Shown here in pieces: positions 7,950-16,110 of a DNA stretch of 37,911 nt. Origin of the DNA: Thermocaproicibacter sp036741535 (GTDB lineage Bacteria; Bacillota; Clostridia; Oscillospirales; Acutalibacteraceae); the NCBI GenBank assembly GCA_036741535.1, contig DAINSB010000004.1:1-37911 (forward strand). The letters run 5' to 3'. The position numbers and the translations under genes are program-made. Each line of letters opens with the position of its first letter. Positions within the stretch are counted from its first letter, which is position 1. Under the pieces are notes generated by a model. That model had not been told where the DNA came from and made no database searches. It worked only from the letters and a program-made list of their open reading frames with translations.

Positions 7950-8792
7950 ATGCAGGTGAAAATACCGGAATTGACACTCAACGACGGGCTTAAACTGCCG
8001 TCCATCGGTTTCGGCACGTATAAGCTCAACGGCTCACAAGGGATGAAAACGATCAAGCGGGCGGTGGAAATCGGCTATCGGCTGCTGGACTCGGCGTTCA
8101 ACTATGAGAACGAGGGGGCGGTCGGCGCGGCCGTACGGCAATGCGGCGTCCCGAGACACGAACTGATTGTCGCTTCCAAATTGCCGGGCCGTCATCATCA
8201 TTTTCACGAAGCCATCGCCACGGTGGAAGAATCGCTCTACCGCGCCGGCCTCGATTATTATGATCTTTACCTGATCCACTGGCCGAATCCAAAGGAAGAT
8301 CTGTATGTGGAAGCGTGGCAGGCCATGATCGAGGCGAAAAAGCGCGGGCTCGTCCGGTCCATCGGCGTGTGCAATTTTCTGCCTCCCCATCTGGAACGGA
8401 TCATCCGGGAAACAGGCGTGACGCCCAGCGTGGATCAGGTGGAACTTTACCCGTTCTTCAACCAGGCGGAACAGCGGAAATGGAACCACGAGCATGGGAT
8501 CCTGACGGAATCATGGAGTCCGCTGGGCCGCGCCAACAGCATCCTGCAAAACGAAACCGTTGCGGCTATCGCAAAAGCTCACGAAAGGACCGTTACGCAG
8601 ATCGTCTTGCGGTGGCATATCCAGTTGGGCGCTTTGCCGATCCCGAAGGCCACGTCGGAAGCGCATCAGAGAGAAAACCTCAGCGTCTTTGATTTTTCCC
8701 TTACGGGCAAAGAAATGGAGGCCATCAACAGCCTGAGTCGTCCGAACGGACGGACACATGATCAGGACCCGAATGTCTACGAGGAATTCTAA
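7950..8792 (+). CDS. Aldo/keto reductase
   Basis: This 280-residue cytoplasmic NADPH-dependent oxidoreductase has the aldo/keto reductase TIM barrel. The catalytic tetrad is complete: D47 (LLDSA), Y52 (FNYENE), K77 (VASKLPG) and H110 (LIHWPNP). The cofactor end has SWSPLGR and IPKATSEAHQRENLSVFDF. The length and IGVCNF motif fit the AKR5-like 2,5-diketo-gluconate/methylglyoxal reductase group, though substrates in this family are broad. GGAGG lies 9 bases before the ATG. The gene sits between a dead toxin-antitoxin module and a deleted flavin reductase, and looks less GC-rich than its neighbours, so transfer into the locus is possible. Confidence 0.93.
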   Translation: MQVKIPELTLNDGLKLPSIGFGTYKLNGSQGMKTIKRAVEIGYRLLDSAFNYENEGAVGAAVRQCGVPRHELIVASKLPGRHHHFHEAIATVEESLYRAGLDYYDLYLIHWPNPKEDLYVEAWQAMIEAKKRGLVRSIGVCNFLPPHLERIIRETGVTPSVDQVELYPFFNQAEQRKWNHEHGILTESWSPLGRANSILQNETVAAIAKAHERTVTQIVLRWHIQLGALPIPKATSEAHQRENLSVFDFSLTGKEMEAINSLSRPNGRTHDQDPNVYEEF

Positions 8793-9048
8793 ACGGATTC
8801 CCCTTTCTTCATGGCGACGGACTTCCCTTCGCCACAATCTCGGGCAGAAAGGTGACGCGTCTCCGCGGCTCACAGAACGGAGGAGCGACTCCGCACGCCG
8901 CTCATCCGTTCGCAGAGGAGTCCCCTCAACTGCTGGTCTTCGATCCGCGCCGCGGAGTCATGGAACCTGAGAAAATAGATGCCGAACTATATCACAATCC
9001 GCCGGCCTGCCGGATAAAGGGCAGACAGAGCGGGAAAAGAGGCAATCA
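8793..9048 (+). other. Intergenic stretch, 256 bases, no recognised gene
   Basis: Short open frames occur (for example 8852-9052 on the plus strand), but none has a convincing ribosome site or family pattern. The only notable site is the AGAGG ribosome signal at the right end that serves the small frame at 9049. The stretch may be decayed coding DNA like its surroundings. Confidence 0.4.
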
Positions 9049-9189
9049 ATGAAAGTCATCGGAATCAACGGCAGCCCGCTCAGGAACGGCAACACGTCCC
9101 TCATCATCCGCGAGGTCGGCGAGGGCATCGAGGACATGCGGGCTGCCGGCGAAAACACGGCCCGGCTTCTGAAAAAGCTAAAGGCATGA
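9049..9189 (+). pseudogene. Internally deleted NAD(P)H-dependent FMN reductase (flavodoxin fold)
   Basis: The frame encodes 46 residues. The first part, MKVIGINGSPLRNGNTSLII, is the phosphate-binding start of flavodoxin-like FMN reductases / iron-sulfur flavoproteins, which are normally about 180-210 residues. After about 24 residues it passes without a stop into GIEDMRAAGENTARLLKKLKA, which resembles the last helix of the same family. The middle of the domain, about 140-160 residues, is missing in frame. The product cannot form the fold. AGAGG lies upstream, so it may still be translated. The stop lies 14 bases before the MFS start at 9204. Confidence 0.65.
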
Positions 9190-9203
9190 ACAGGAGGACC
9201 GCC

Positions 9204-10619
9204 ATGTCCCGGACCGGCAAACCCGGAGAAACAGCCGGCTACGGTTTGGCTATTTTCGTTCTGTCCCTCACGACGCTGATGTCCGCGATCGACACAAACA
9301 TCGTCAACATCGGGCTGCCGACCATCGGGAAGGCCCTGAACGCCAATTTTGCAAGCCTCCAATGGGTCGCGCTCAGCTATCTGCTGGCCGTCACCTCCCT
9401 GATCGTCGGCATCGGACGCATCGGCGACATCTTCGGCAAGAAAAAAATCTTCCTCTTCGGTATCGGTCTGTTCACGCTCGCTTCCTTTCTTTGCGGCATG
9501 TCCGGCTCCATTTACGAACTGATCGCGTTCCGCGCCCTTCAAGGGATCGGCGGCTCGGTCCTGATGGCGCTGTCCTTTGCCATCGCGGGCGATCTGATCC
9601 CGGAAGAGAAACTGGTGCAGGGCATGTCCATCCTCACGGTCATGCTGCCGATCGGCTTCGCCCTGGGGCCCTCTGCGGGTGGGCTCCTGATCGGCGTTTT
9701 CGGCTGGAGGTCGATCTTTTTCCTGAATGTGCCGATCGGCGTCGTCGCATTTCTGTGCGCCCTACGCTTCCCCAGGGTTCCCGTCACCGGCCGGGACCGA
9801 AAGCTGGACATCCCGGGTCTGCTGCTTCTGACCGCCACGCTGGTCTGCTATGTGCTGAGCGTCACGCTGGCCGAAAATCAGGGCCTCAGCAAAAGCGTCC
9901 TTCTGCTTGCCGCCGGAGCGGTGATCGGAATCGCAGCGTTTCTGTCTGCCGAAAAGAAAACGGGGGCCCCGCTTGTCGATCTACATATGTTCCGGAATTC
10001 CGTATTCAGCGCGAGCCTCGCAATCAGCGTGCTGCTTTACACGACGACGACCGGGGCGCTGCTCATCCTCCCGTTTTATCTCCAGCAGGCAAGAGAGCTT
10101 TCCACCTCCGCCTCGGGGATCATGATGATGGCGGGGTCGGTGGGGTGCGCGCTGCTCACCCCGCTGGCAGCTCTCGCCACCAGACATTTTGGCGATTTCC
10201 GGGTGATCACTTTTGGGATAACGGCCATGGGGGTCGGCTCCCTTTTGATGTCGTCGATTGGTCTTTCCACGGGTGCCGTTCCGTTTTGCGCCATCTGGTT
10301 TTTCTTTAACGGATTCCTCGCTTTTTTCCAGACGCCGAACAACGCCTCCATCATTTCAAACGCGAAGCCCGAACAGCGCGGGCTGGCGTCGGCCCTCCTG
10401 AATCTGGCGCGCACGATCGGGCTGACCACCGGCACCGCGGTGATCGGCGCCGTCTTCTACGCGTTCGCCGATACCACCTCCATCAAAAGCGCCAGCCCCC
10501 AAAAGATCGTCTCAGCCATTCATGGCACGTTTCTGGTCACGGCGGGCATCCTGGCATGCGCGCTGGCGATCGGCCTGATCGCGCTGCGCCCCGGAAAAGC
10601 GCCCCCGCCGGACGATTGA
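9204..10619 (+). CDS. MFS transporter, DHA2 (14-helix) drug:H+ antiporter family
   Basis: This 471-residue membrane protein exports drugs, dyes or toxic metabolites using the proton gradient. Family marks are the first-helix motif with D30 in SAIDTNIVNIGLPT, the loop motif GRIGDIFGKKKIF, and the helix-5 motif PIGFALGPSAGGLLIG. About fourteen hydrophobic segments can be counted. Start 9204 is preceded by AGGAGG with six-base spacing. An ATG at 9186 overlapping the flavin-reductase stop has no good site. Its position after the reductase remnant suggests an old detoxification operon. A strong stem-loop follows at 10688. Confidence 0.9.
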   Translation: MSRTGKPGETAGYGLAIFVLSLTTLMSAIDTNIVNIGLPTIGKALNANFASLQWVALSYLLAVTSLIVGIGRIGDIFGKKKIFLFGIGLFTLASFLCGMSGSIYELIAFRALQGIGGSVLMALSFAIAGDLIPEEKLVQGMSILTVMLPIGFALGPSAGGLLIGVFGWRSIFFLNVPIGVVAFLCALRFPRVPVTGRDRKLDIPGLLLLTATLVCYVLSVTLAENQGLSKSVLLLAAGAVIGIAAFLSAEKKTGAPLVDLHMFRNSVFSASLAISVLLYTTTTGALLILPFYLQQARELSTSASGIMMMAGSVGCALLTPLAALATRHFGDFRVITFGITAMGVGSLLMSSIGLSTGAVPFCAIWFFFNGFLAFFQTPNNASIISNAKPEQRGLASALLNLARTIGLTTGTAVIGAVFYAFADTTSIKSASPQKIVSAIHGTFLVTAGILACALAIGLIALRPGKAPPPDD

Positions 10620-10911
10620 TTGCCGGGGTTCCCGCCTCGTGGCAGAGCAAAATCAAGGCAGAGCAAAAGCCCTGCCTTCAGCCTGTCAAAGAACCCATCC
10701 AACGCGTTAAGCGCCGGATGGGTTCTTTGCGCACAAGGAAAAATAGCAGCGTTAAGATCAGAACAAAGCCGGAGGAATGGCCGCCCCTCCACTTCTCCAA
10801 AGACAACCTCGCGTCCGCACGGACGATCCGGCGCTGCGACGGCGTGCTGGAAAACGAAAGCGCCGAGGAGGGCCGGGTCGTACAGCGATACTGGATCGAC
10901 CTGGCCGCCCC
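10620..10911. other. Convergent intergenic region (292 bases) apart from a terminator
   Basis: The region lies between the convergent MFS gene and the efflux operon. It contains the stem-loop at 10688-10728. The remaining ~180 bases up to 10911 read openly on both strands, but no product was recognised and there is no ribosome site. Confidence 0.4.
10688..10728. terminator. Bidirectional terminator between convergent transcripts
   Basis: A perfect 13-bp stem, AAAGAACCCATCC paired with GGATGGGTTCTTT, closes a 15-base loop. The outer A/T-rich ends give TTCTTT on either strand, so it can end both the MFS transcript and the opposing efflux operon. Confidence 0.75.
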
Positions 10912-12170
10912 TCATTCGTACCGTAGCGCGTCGATGGGGTCGAGCTGGCTCGCCTTTTTGGCGGGGTAATACCCGAAAAAGATGCCGATCAGCATGGAGA
11001 ATCCGACGCTGATGAGGATGACGGGAACGGAAAGCACGAACTTGAAGCCCAGCAGCGAAGTGCCGGCCAACGCCAGCAGCAGGCCTACGACGGTGCCGAT
11101 GATGCCACCCGCGAGGCAGATGATGACCGCCTCCACGATGAACTGGGCGCGGATATAGCCGCTGCGGGCGCCGAGCGCCTTGCGGGTGCCGATCTCGCGC
11201 GTGCGCTCGGTGACGGAGACCAGCATGATGTTCATCACGCCCACGCCGCCCACGAGCAGCGCGATGGCGGCGATGGCGGCGATGGCGATGGAGATCTTGC
11301 CCATGACGTTCATCACGGTCGAGAGCATGTTCTCCTCGTTGTAGACGCTGACGGTATATTTCACGTTTTTCGCGTACAGCCGCGTCATATACGTCTTGAG
11401 CTCGCTGGTCAGGGCCGACGCGTTTTCCACGCTTTTCGGCTGCAGCTCAAAGCCGGCGTAGTTCTTATTTTTGGCGGTCTCCTTGCCGACGGTGACGGGG
11501 GTGAACAGATAGGTGCGCACGTCCTTTTCCGACGCGTTGCCGGACATCATGCCGGAGGTCTGGTATTTGTAGACACCCACGATGGTGTAGATATCCGTCA
11601 CTTTGTCCCCGGCCACCTCGACGGTCTTGCCCAGCGGATCCGTGCCCGGCGGGAACAGGTTCGACACGAGCCGGTCGGACACCACGGCGACGTGCCGCAG
11701 GCCCTTGATGTCCCGGTCCTGCAGGAACCGCCCGTGCTCCATCTTGAGGTTCTGCACCTGAAAAAAGCCCGGGTTCACCCCGTAGATCGTCACGTTCGCG
11801 TAATCGTGCCCTTTTGTGGCCTTGCCCGTCTCCGCATCCGCCCAGTAGGCGATGCTGGAGATCTCGGAACCGAACTTTTTCTGGACGTTTTCGATCTGCT
11901 CGCGGGTCAGCAGGTCCGCGTCGTCCATCTTGCCGGTCTCCCCGCCGCCGAGATTGTTCATGATGTTCGTGTTGTCGCGCTGCGCGACATAGACGTAGAT
12001 GTTGTTCGCCCCCATGGAAGACATCTGGTCGCTGACGTTCTGCTGCAGCGACTGGCCGATGGAGACGATGCCGATCACCGAGCCGATGCCGATGATGATG
12101 CCGAGCATGGTCAGGAAGGAGCGCATCTTGTTGGACCGAAGCCCGCTGAGGGCCAGAAGAATATTTTCCT

Positions 12171-12180
<10 letters not shown>
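10912..12180 (-). CDS. ABC transporter permease, MacB/FtsX-like
   Basis: This 422-residue permease has one N-terminal helix (about 18-42), a large extracytoplasmic MacB-type domain and three C-terminal helices. The conserved coupling segment SVTERTREIGTRKALGA precedes the second helix. MacB-like permeases do not pass substrate through themselves. They drive extrusion mechanically with an adaptor and, in Gram-negatives, TolC. The gene overlaps the ATPase gene by 10 bases and is last in the operon. Substrates could be peptides, macrolides or signalling molecules; nothing in the sequence decides. Confidence 0.93.
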
Positions 12181-12893
<713 letters not shown>

Positions 12894-12896
12894 GGG

Positions 12897-14273
12897 TCAG
12901 CCCTCCTCTGAAGAGGCCGAAGAAGCGGAAGAGCCGGGCTGGATCACATCGCCCGCAGAGACGCTCTCCGGGTTGGAAACGTACAGCATGCCGTCCGTGA
13001 GGCCGACGCCGGAAATCTCCGCCGAAACGTCCGTCTCGATCCCCGTCTTCACCGGCACCTCCCTGACCTTATACAGGGAGCCGTTTTTTTCCGCGACCAT
13101 CAGGGAGTAGCTGCCGTCCGCCTTCTGCCGGAGGGCGTCGTAGGGCACCGCGAAGATCCCGCTCTTCTCCTGCAGGACGATGCTGGCCCGCGCCGTCATG
13201 CCGATGTGCAGCGACGGGTTCTGCCCCGTGATGGTGACTTTCGTGTCGAAGGTCACGTCGCCCGTGCCCTGCGTGGTCAGCGTGGCGGCGGGCGCGACGC
13301 TTGTGACGGTCGCGGGGAAAGACGTGTCGCCGGTCGCGTCCGTCGTGACGGTCGCCCTGTTGCCGGGCTTGACGTGGTCCACGTCGATCTCTTTGACCTC
13401 GGTGTCGACCTCCAGGTTCGAGGGGTTCTCCACCTTGAACAGCACCTCTTTCGGCACTTCGCCGACCGAAGCGTTCGAGATCGTCACGGTGCCGTCCGAC
13501 GGTGCCGTGATGATGCAGTCGTCGAGGCTTTTCTGGATCTTTTCGAGCGCGGCCTGCTGGGTCTTGTCAGACGCCTTGTTCACGGCGTCCTGATAAGTGG
13601 ACTGCGCGGTGCGCAGATCCTGCTGGGCTTTCTTCTGCGCCGCGGTGAGCGCCTGCTGGGCGCTTGCGACGGCCTTCTGCGCCTGCGCGAGCTTGACGGA
13701 TTCGGCGTCCATCTCGATCTTGGAAAGCTGGCCCTTGCCGTAGGAGAACTGATCGGAATGATAGGTGTCCTGCTCCGCCAGCAGCGCGGATTTCGCGCTG
13801 TCGAGCTGCGACTGCGCGGTGACGACGTCCGGGTTCTGGTTGTGGTTGTAGAGGTTGAGCGCCGTCTCGTAGCTGTCGCTCGCCTGCTGCACCGCCAGCG
13901 ACTCGCTCGCGTTGGACGTGCTCATCGTCGCCTTCTGCTGGGCCAGGTCCTTTTGAAGCGAGGCGGTGTCCAGCACCGCGAGGATGTCCCCCCTTTTGAC
14001 CCTGTCGCCGACCGAAACGGAAATTTTCGCCACGGGGAAAGCCTGGGTCGAATAAACGTCGTAAGAGTTCTTGCTCTTGATGGTGCCGGAGACGCTGACG
14101 GCATCCTGAAGGTTGGTCTTTTTCAGCTCGCCGCAGGCGACGTTCGCACGGACCTTGCCCGCGCGCCTGGTCACCAGCACGGCGCAGACCACGCCCACGA
14201 CCGCCACCAGCGCCACGGAAACGAGGATGACGCGTTTTTTCGTCCAATTCGGTTTCGATAATTTCAGGCTCAT
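12897..14273 (-). CDS. MacA/HlyD-type efflux adaptor (membrane fusion protein)
   Basis: This 458-residue protein has an N-terminal membrane anchor (about 15-35), a barrel-sandwich (lipoyl-like) half around VSGTIKSKN to GDRVKRGDILAVLD, and a long alpha-helical hairpin rich in Ala, Gln and Lys (about 105-235). The second lipoyl half follows (ITAPSDGTVTISN), then beta-barrel and membrane-proximal domains. Such proteins link a MacB-type ABC pump to an outer tube or, in Gram-positives, to the wall region. It overlaps the TolC-like gene by four bases (ATGA). The C-terminus is serine- and glutamate-rich. Confidence 0.92.
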   Translation of the reverse strand: MSLKLSKPNWTKKRVILVSVALVAVVGVVCAVLVTRRAGKVRANVACGELKKTNLQDAVSVSGTIKSKNSYDVYSTQAFPVAKISVSVGDRVKRGDILAVLDTASLQKDLAQQKATMSTSNASESLAVQQASDSYETALNLYNHNQNPDVVTAQSQLDSAKSALLAEQDTYHSDQFSYGKGQLSKIEMDAESVKLAQAQKAVASAQQALTAAQKKAQQDLRTAQSTYQDAVNKASDKTQQAALEKIQKSLDDCIITAPSDGTVTISNASVGEVPKEVLFKVENPSNLEVDTEVKEIDVDHVKPGNRATVTTDATGDTSFPATVTSVAPAATLTTQGTGDVTFDTKVTITGQNPSLHIGMTARASIVLQEKSGIFAVPYDALRQKADGSYSLMVAEKNGSLYKVREVPVKTGIETDVSAEISGVGLTDGMLYVSNPESVSAGDVIQPGSSASSASSEEG

Positions 14274-15358
14274 GCGGCGGCACTCCCGGCGGCGCTACCG
14301 GCGGTACTCCCGGCGGAATAGGAATATCCGTTCGTCATGCCGGCGTATTTCAGGTAGGAGAGATACAGCGAATTGCGGTCGTTTTCCAGCGTGTTCTTCG
14401 CGGCCGTAAGGTCGAGCGACTCCTGGTCGTAATCCTTCTGCGAGAGATAGCCCGCCGCCAGCTTCGCGGCGTCCACCTGAAGGTCGGATTCCTTTTTCTG
14501 CACGGTCTGCTGCTCCGTCTGATAGGATGGATAAGAGGCCGTCACGGTGTTGTAGAGGTCCAGGAAAGCCGCGGTCTGCTGCTGCGTCGCCTGATCGACC
14601 GCAAGTTTTGCGGCGTCGACCTGGCTGTCGGTATACAGGCCGTAGTCGTCGTCCTCTTCCTTTTCGTAATTGTATTCCAGCGTGGCTTGTATGATCGGCG
14701 CGTTCGCGTTCAGCATCTTGGTCTTGTCGGGGGTATAATCGATCTTCGCGACCCCGCTGAAATCAAAATCGGAATCCGAAGGGGGAAGGATGTTGACGCT
14801 GACGCCCTGTGCCACGGGGAACATCGCCTTCAGATTCTGCTCCGCCTGCGAGGTCACCGCGGTCTGGGTCTCAAGCGCCTGCTTCGACTTTGTCGCGTTG
14901 TCCGCCGCAGTCCGGTAGTCCTTCTGCGAAAGATAGCCGCTCTGCAGCTGCTGCGCCGCGGTCGCGAGCAGCTTCGCGTCGCGGTCGGCCTGGGCCTTCG
15001 CCGCCGTCTGGAGCGAGACGTTGTGCCAGCACGTGAGGTACGCCTGCCGCGCGTTCATCACGATCCCCTGCATGCTCGACTCGTATGTAGCCTGCGCAAC
15101 GTCATATTGATGCCGCGCCGCCTCCTCCGTCGGGTCGTCATCTCCCTTGACGTCCTTATAGGCCGCGCGGGCGATGCTCAGATTCTTTGCGAGGACCAGG
15201 GCGTCCGTGTTGTACTGCCGGACGAGGCCGTCCAGCGTGCCGAGCGAAATGGTGATCGAGTTCGCCGGCGCCGTGCTGTCCGCATCCGCGGCGAAAGCCG
15301 GAACGCCGGCGACGGACACGGCGACGGCCAGCGCCACGGCCAAAAATGTTTTCTTCAC
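14270..15358 (-). CDS. TolC-family-like secreted coiled-coil protein
   Basis: This protein has 362 residues from a GTG at 15358, chosen because AAAGGAAG lies 8 bases upstream and the product then begins with a clear signal peptide (KKTFLAVALAVAVSVAG, cleavage near AFAA). An upstream ATG at 15427 would bury the signal. The mature part is helical and contains two copies of an A-x-GYLSQKDY motif (LQSGYLSQKDY and LAAGYLSQKDY), matching the two pseudo-repeats of TolC-type outer-membrane efflux proteins. It is first in the efflux operon. In a sporulating Firmicute without evidence of an outer membrane its location is unclear. The C-terminus ends in Ser/Ala/Gly-rich repeats. Confidence 0.75.
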   Translation of the reverse strand: MKKTFLAVALAVAVSVAGVPAFAADADSTAPANSITISLGTLDGLVRQYNTDALVLAKNLSIARAAYKDVKGDDDPTEEAARHQYDVAQATYESSMQGIVMNARQAYLTCWHNVSLQTAAKAQADRDAKLLATAAQQLQSGYLSQKDYRTAADNATKSKQALETQTAVTSQAEQNLKAMFPVAQGVSVNILPPSDSDFDFSGVAKIDYTPDKTKMLNANAPIIQATLEYNYEKEEDDDYGLYTDSQVDAAKLAVDQATQQQTAAFLDLYNTVTASYPSYQTEQQTVQKKESDLQVDAAKLAAGYLSQKDYDQESLDLTAAKNTLENDRNSLYLSYLKYAGMTNGYSYSAGSTAGSAAGSAAA

Positions 15359-15433
15359 ACCCGTCTTCCTTTCTGCGAGCCCGCGGCGGTGCCGCGGGAC
15401 GATCGGTCCACTGAAACCATTCTTCATGTATTA

Positions 15434-15448
15434 ATTGTTTAGTACAAT
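15434..15448. promoter_or_regulatory. MarR-like operator overlapping the efflux-operon promoter
   Basis: A perfect 5-bp inverted repeat, ATTGT-TTAGT-ACAAT, overlaps the -10 box (15447-15452) of the minus-strand promoter. TTGTTTAGTAC is the usual half of MarR-type operators in Firmicutes. No MarR-family gene is seen in the window; it could lie in or beyond the gap. Confidence 0.55.
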
Positions 15449-15474
15449 AATACGCACAATCCCGGAATTGTCAA
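15447..15474 (-). promoter_or_regulatory. Strong sigma-A promoter of the efflux operon
   Basis: Read on the minus strand: a perfect TTGACA (15474-15469), a 16-base spacer and TATTAT (15452-15447). The start codon of the TolC-like gene is about 90 bases further on. Confidence 0.75.
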
Positions 15475-15481
15475 TCCCCTT

Positions 15482-15781
15482 TCAGGCATGACGATGAAAA
15501 TTTGGTGAAAATGGATGAAACGGCGGAGGATTTCCCTTCGTGATTCGTGGGTCCTGATTCGTCAGGCAGGCAAAAAAAGCAGCCTCATCGGCCGATTTTT
15601 TGGCGATTCTGCCATGTGACGCTCCAGAACGGGTACCCGCCCGATCGTCCGACGCGTCGGGGGCCCTTTTCCACCCGGGGAGGCGAGCATAAAAATCCGA
15701 CGGGGCGGCAACGCCTTTGCAATCCGGCACCACCGCGTTCACTCTCATGGGGAACAGGCCGTTCTCCTCCGGGTCCGGCAT
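15482..15781 (-). pseudogene. Fragment of a VOC (glyoxalase/bleomycin-resistance-like) protein
   Basis: On the minus strand the frame gives MRVNAVVPDCKGVAAPSDFYAR followed by LPGWKR (from ATG 15748; an upstream ATG at 15781 has AAAGGGG nine bases before it). CKxxxxxxDFYxxLLGW is the first beta-alpha unit of small VOC-family proteins. After GWKR the likeness stops, and the rest (to 15482) has no family pattern, so the gene is truncated or fused to unrelated sequence. Intact relatives are about 110-140 residues. It lies between the efflux promoter and the gap. Confidence 0.4.
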
Positions 15782-15937
15782 GGGAAACATCCCCTTTCTG
15801 AAATTCCGGAAACCACAGATTTTCCGGTTGCCGTTTATACCTTTCTATTCTACCTCTCTTTTGTGAAACTGGCAAGAGTCAGTCATGACTAACCCTCCGG
15901 CGGTTTCTCCGTTTTTCGGCGGCGGGACGCCCGATTC

Positions 15938-15967
15938 CTCCCGCCGGCGGAGCGGGAGACTTTTTTT
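15938..15967 (+). terminator. Orphan intrinsic terminator before the gap
   Basis: The stem CTCCCGC/GCGGGAG with a 7-base loop is followed by AC and seven T on the plus strand. No plus-strand gene is visible between 15475 and 15937, so what it terminates is unknown. Confidence 0.65.
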
Positions 15968-15977
15968 CGTGGCCCGG

Positions 15978-16077
15978 NNNNNNNNNNNNNNNNNNNNNNN
16001 NNNNNNNNNNNNNNNNNNNNNNNNNNNNNNNNNNNNNNNNNNNNNNNNNNNNNNNNNNNNNNNNNNNNNNNNNNNNN
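15978..16077. other. Assembly gap (100 N)
   Basis: Exactly 100 N, the usual placeholder for a scaffold gap of unknown true size. Sequence downstream of spoIIE and any regulator for the efflux operon may be hidden here. Confidence 0.98.
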
Positions 16078-16110
16078 CGGCTGACTTTTTTGTTTCGGAA
16101 GAGATCGTTA

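Noticed and set aside
8852..9052. 66-residue plus-strand frame in the reductase intergenic region
   Set aside because: No ribosome site, no motif, and it overlaps the start of the flavin-reductase remnant.
10729..10911. Small gene between the convergent transcripts (plus frame reading PEEWPPLHFSKDN)
   Set aside because: There is no start with a ribosome site, it runs into the antisense of the permease gene, and no family was recognised.
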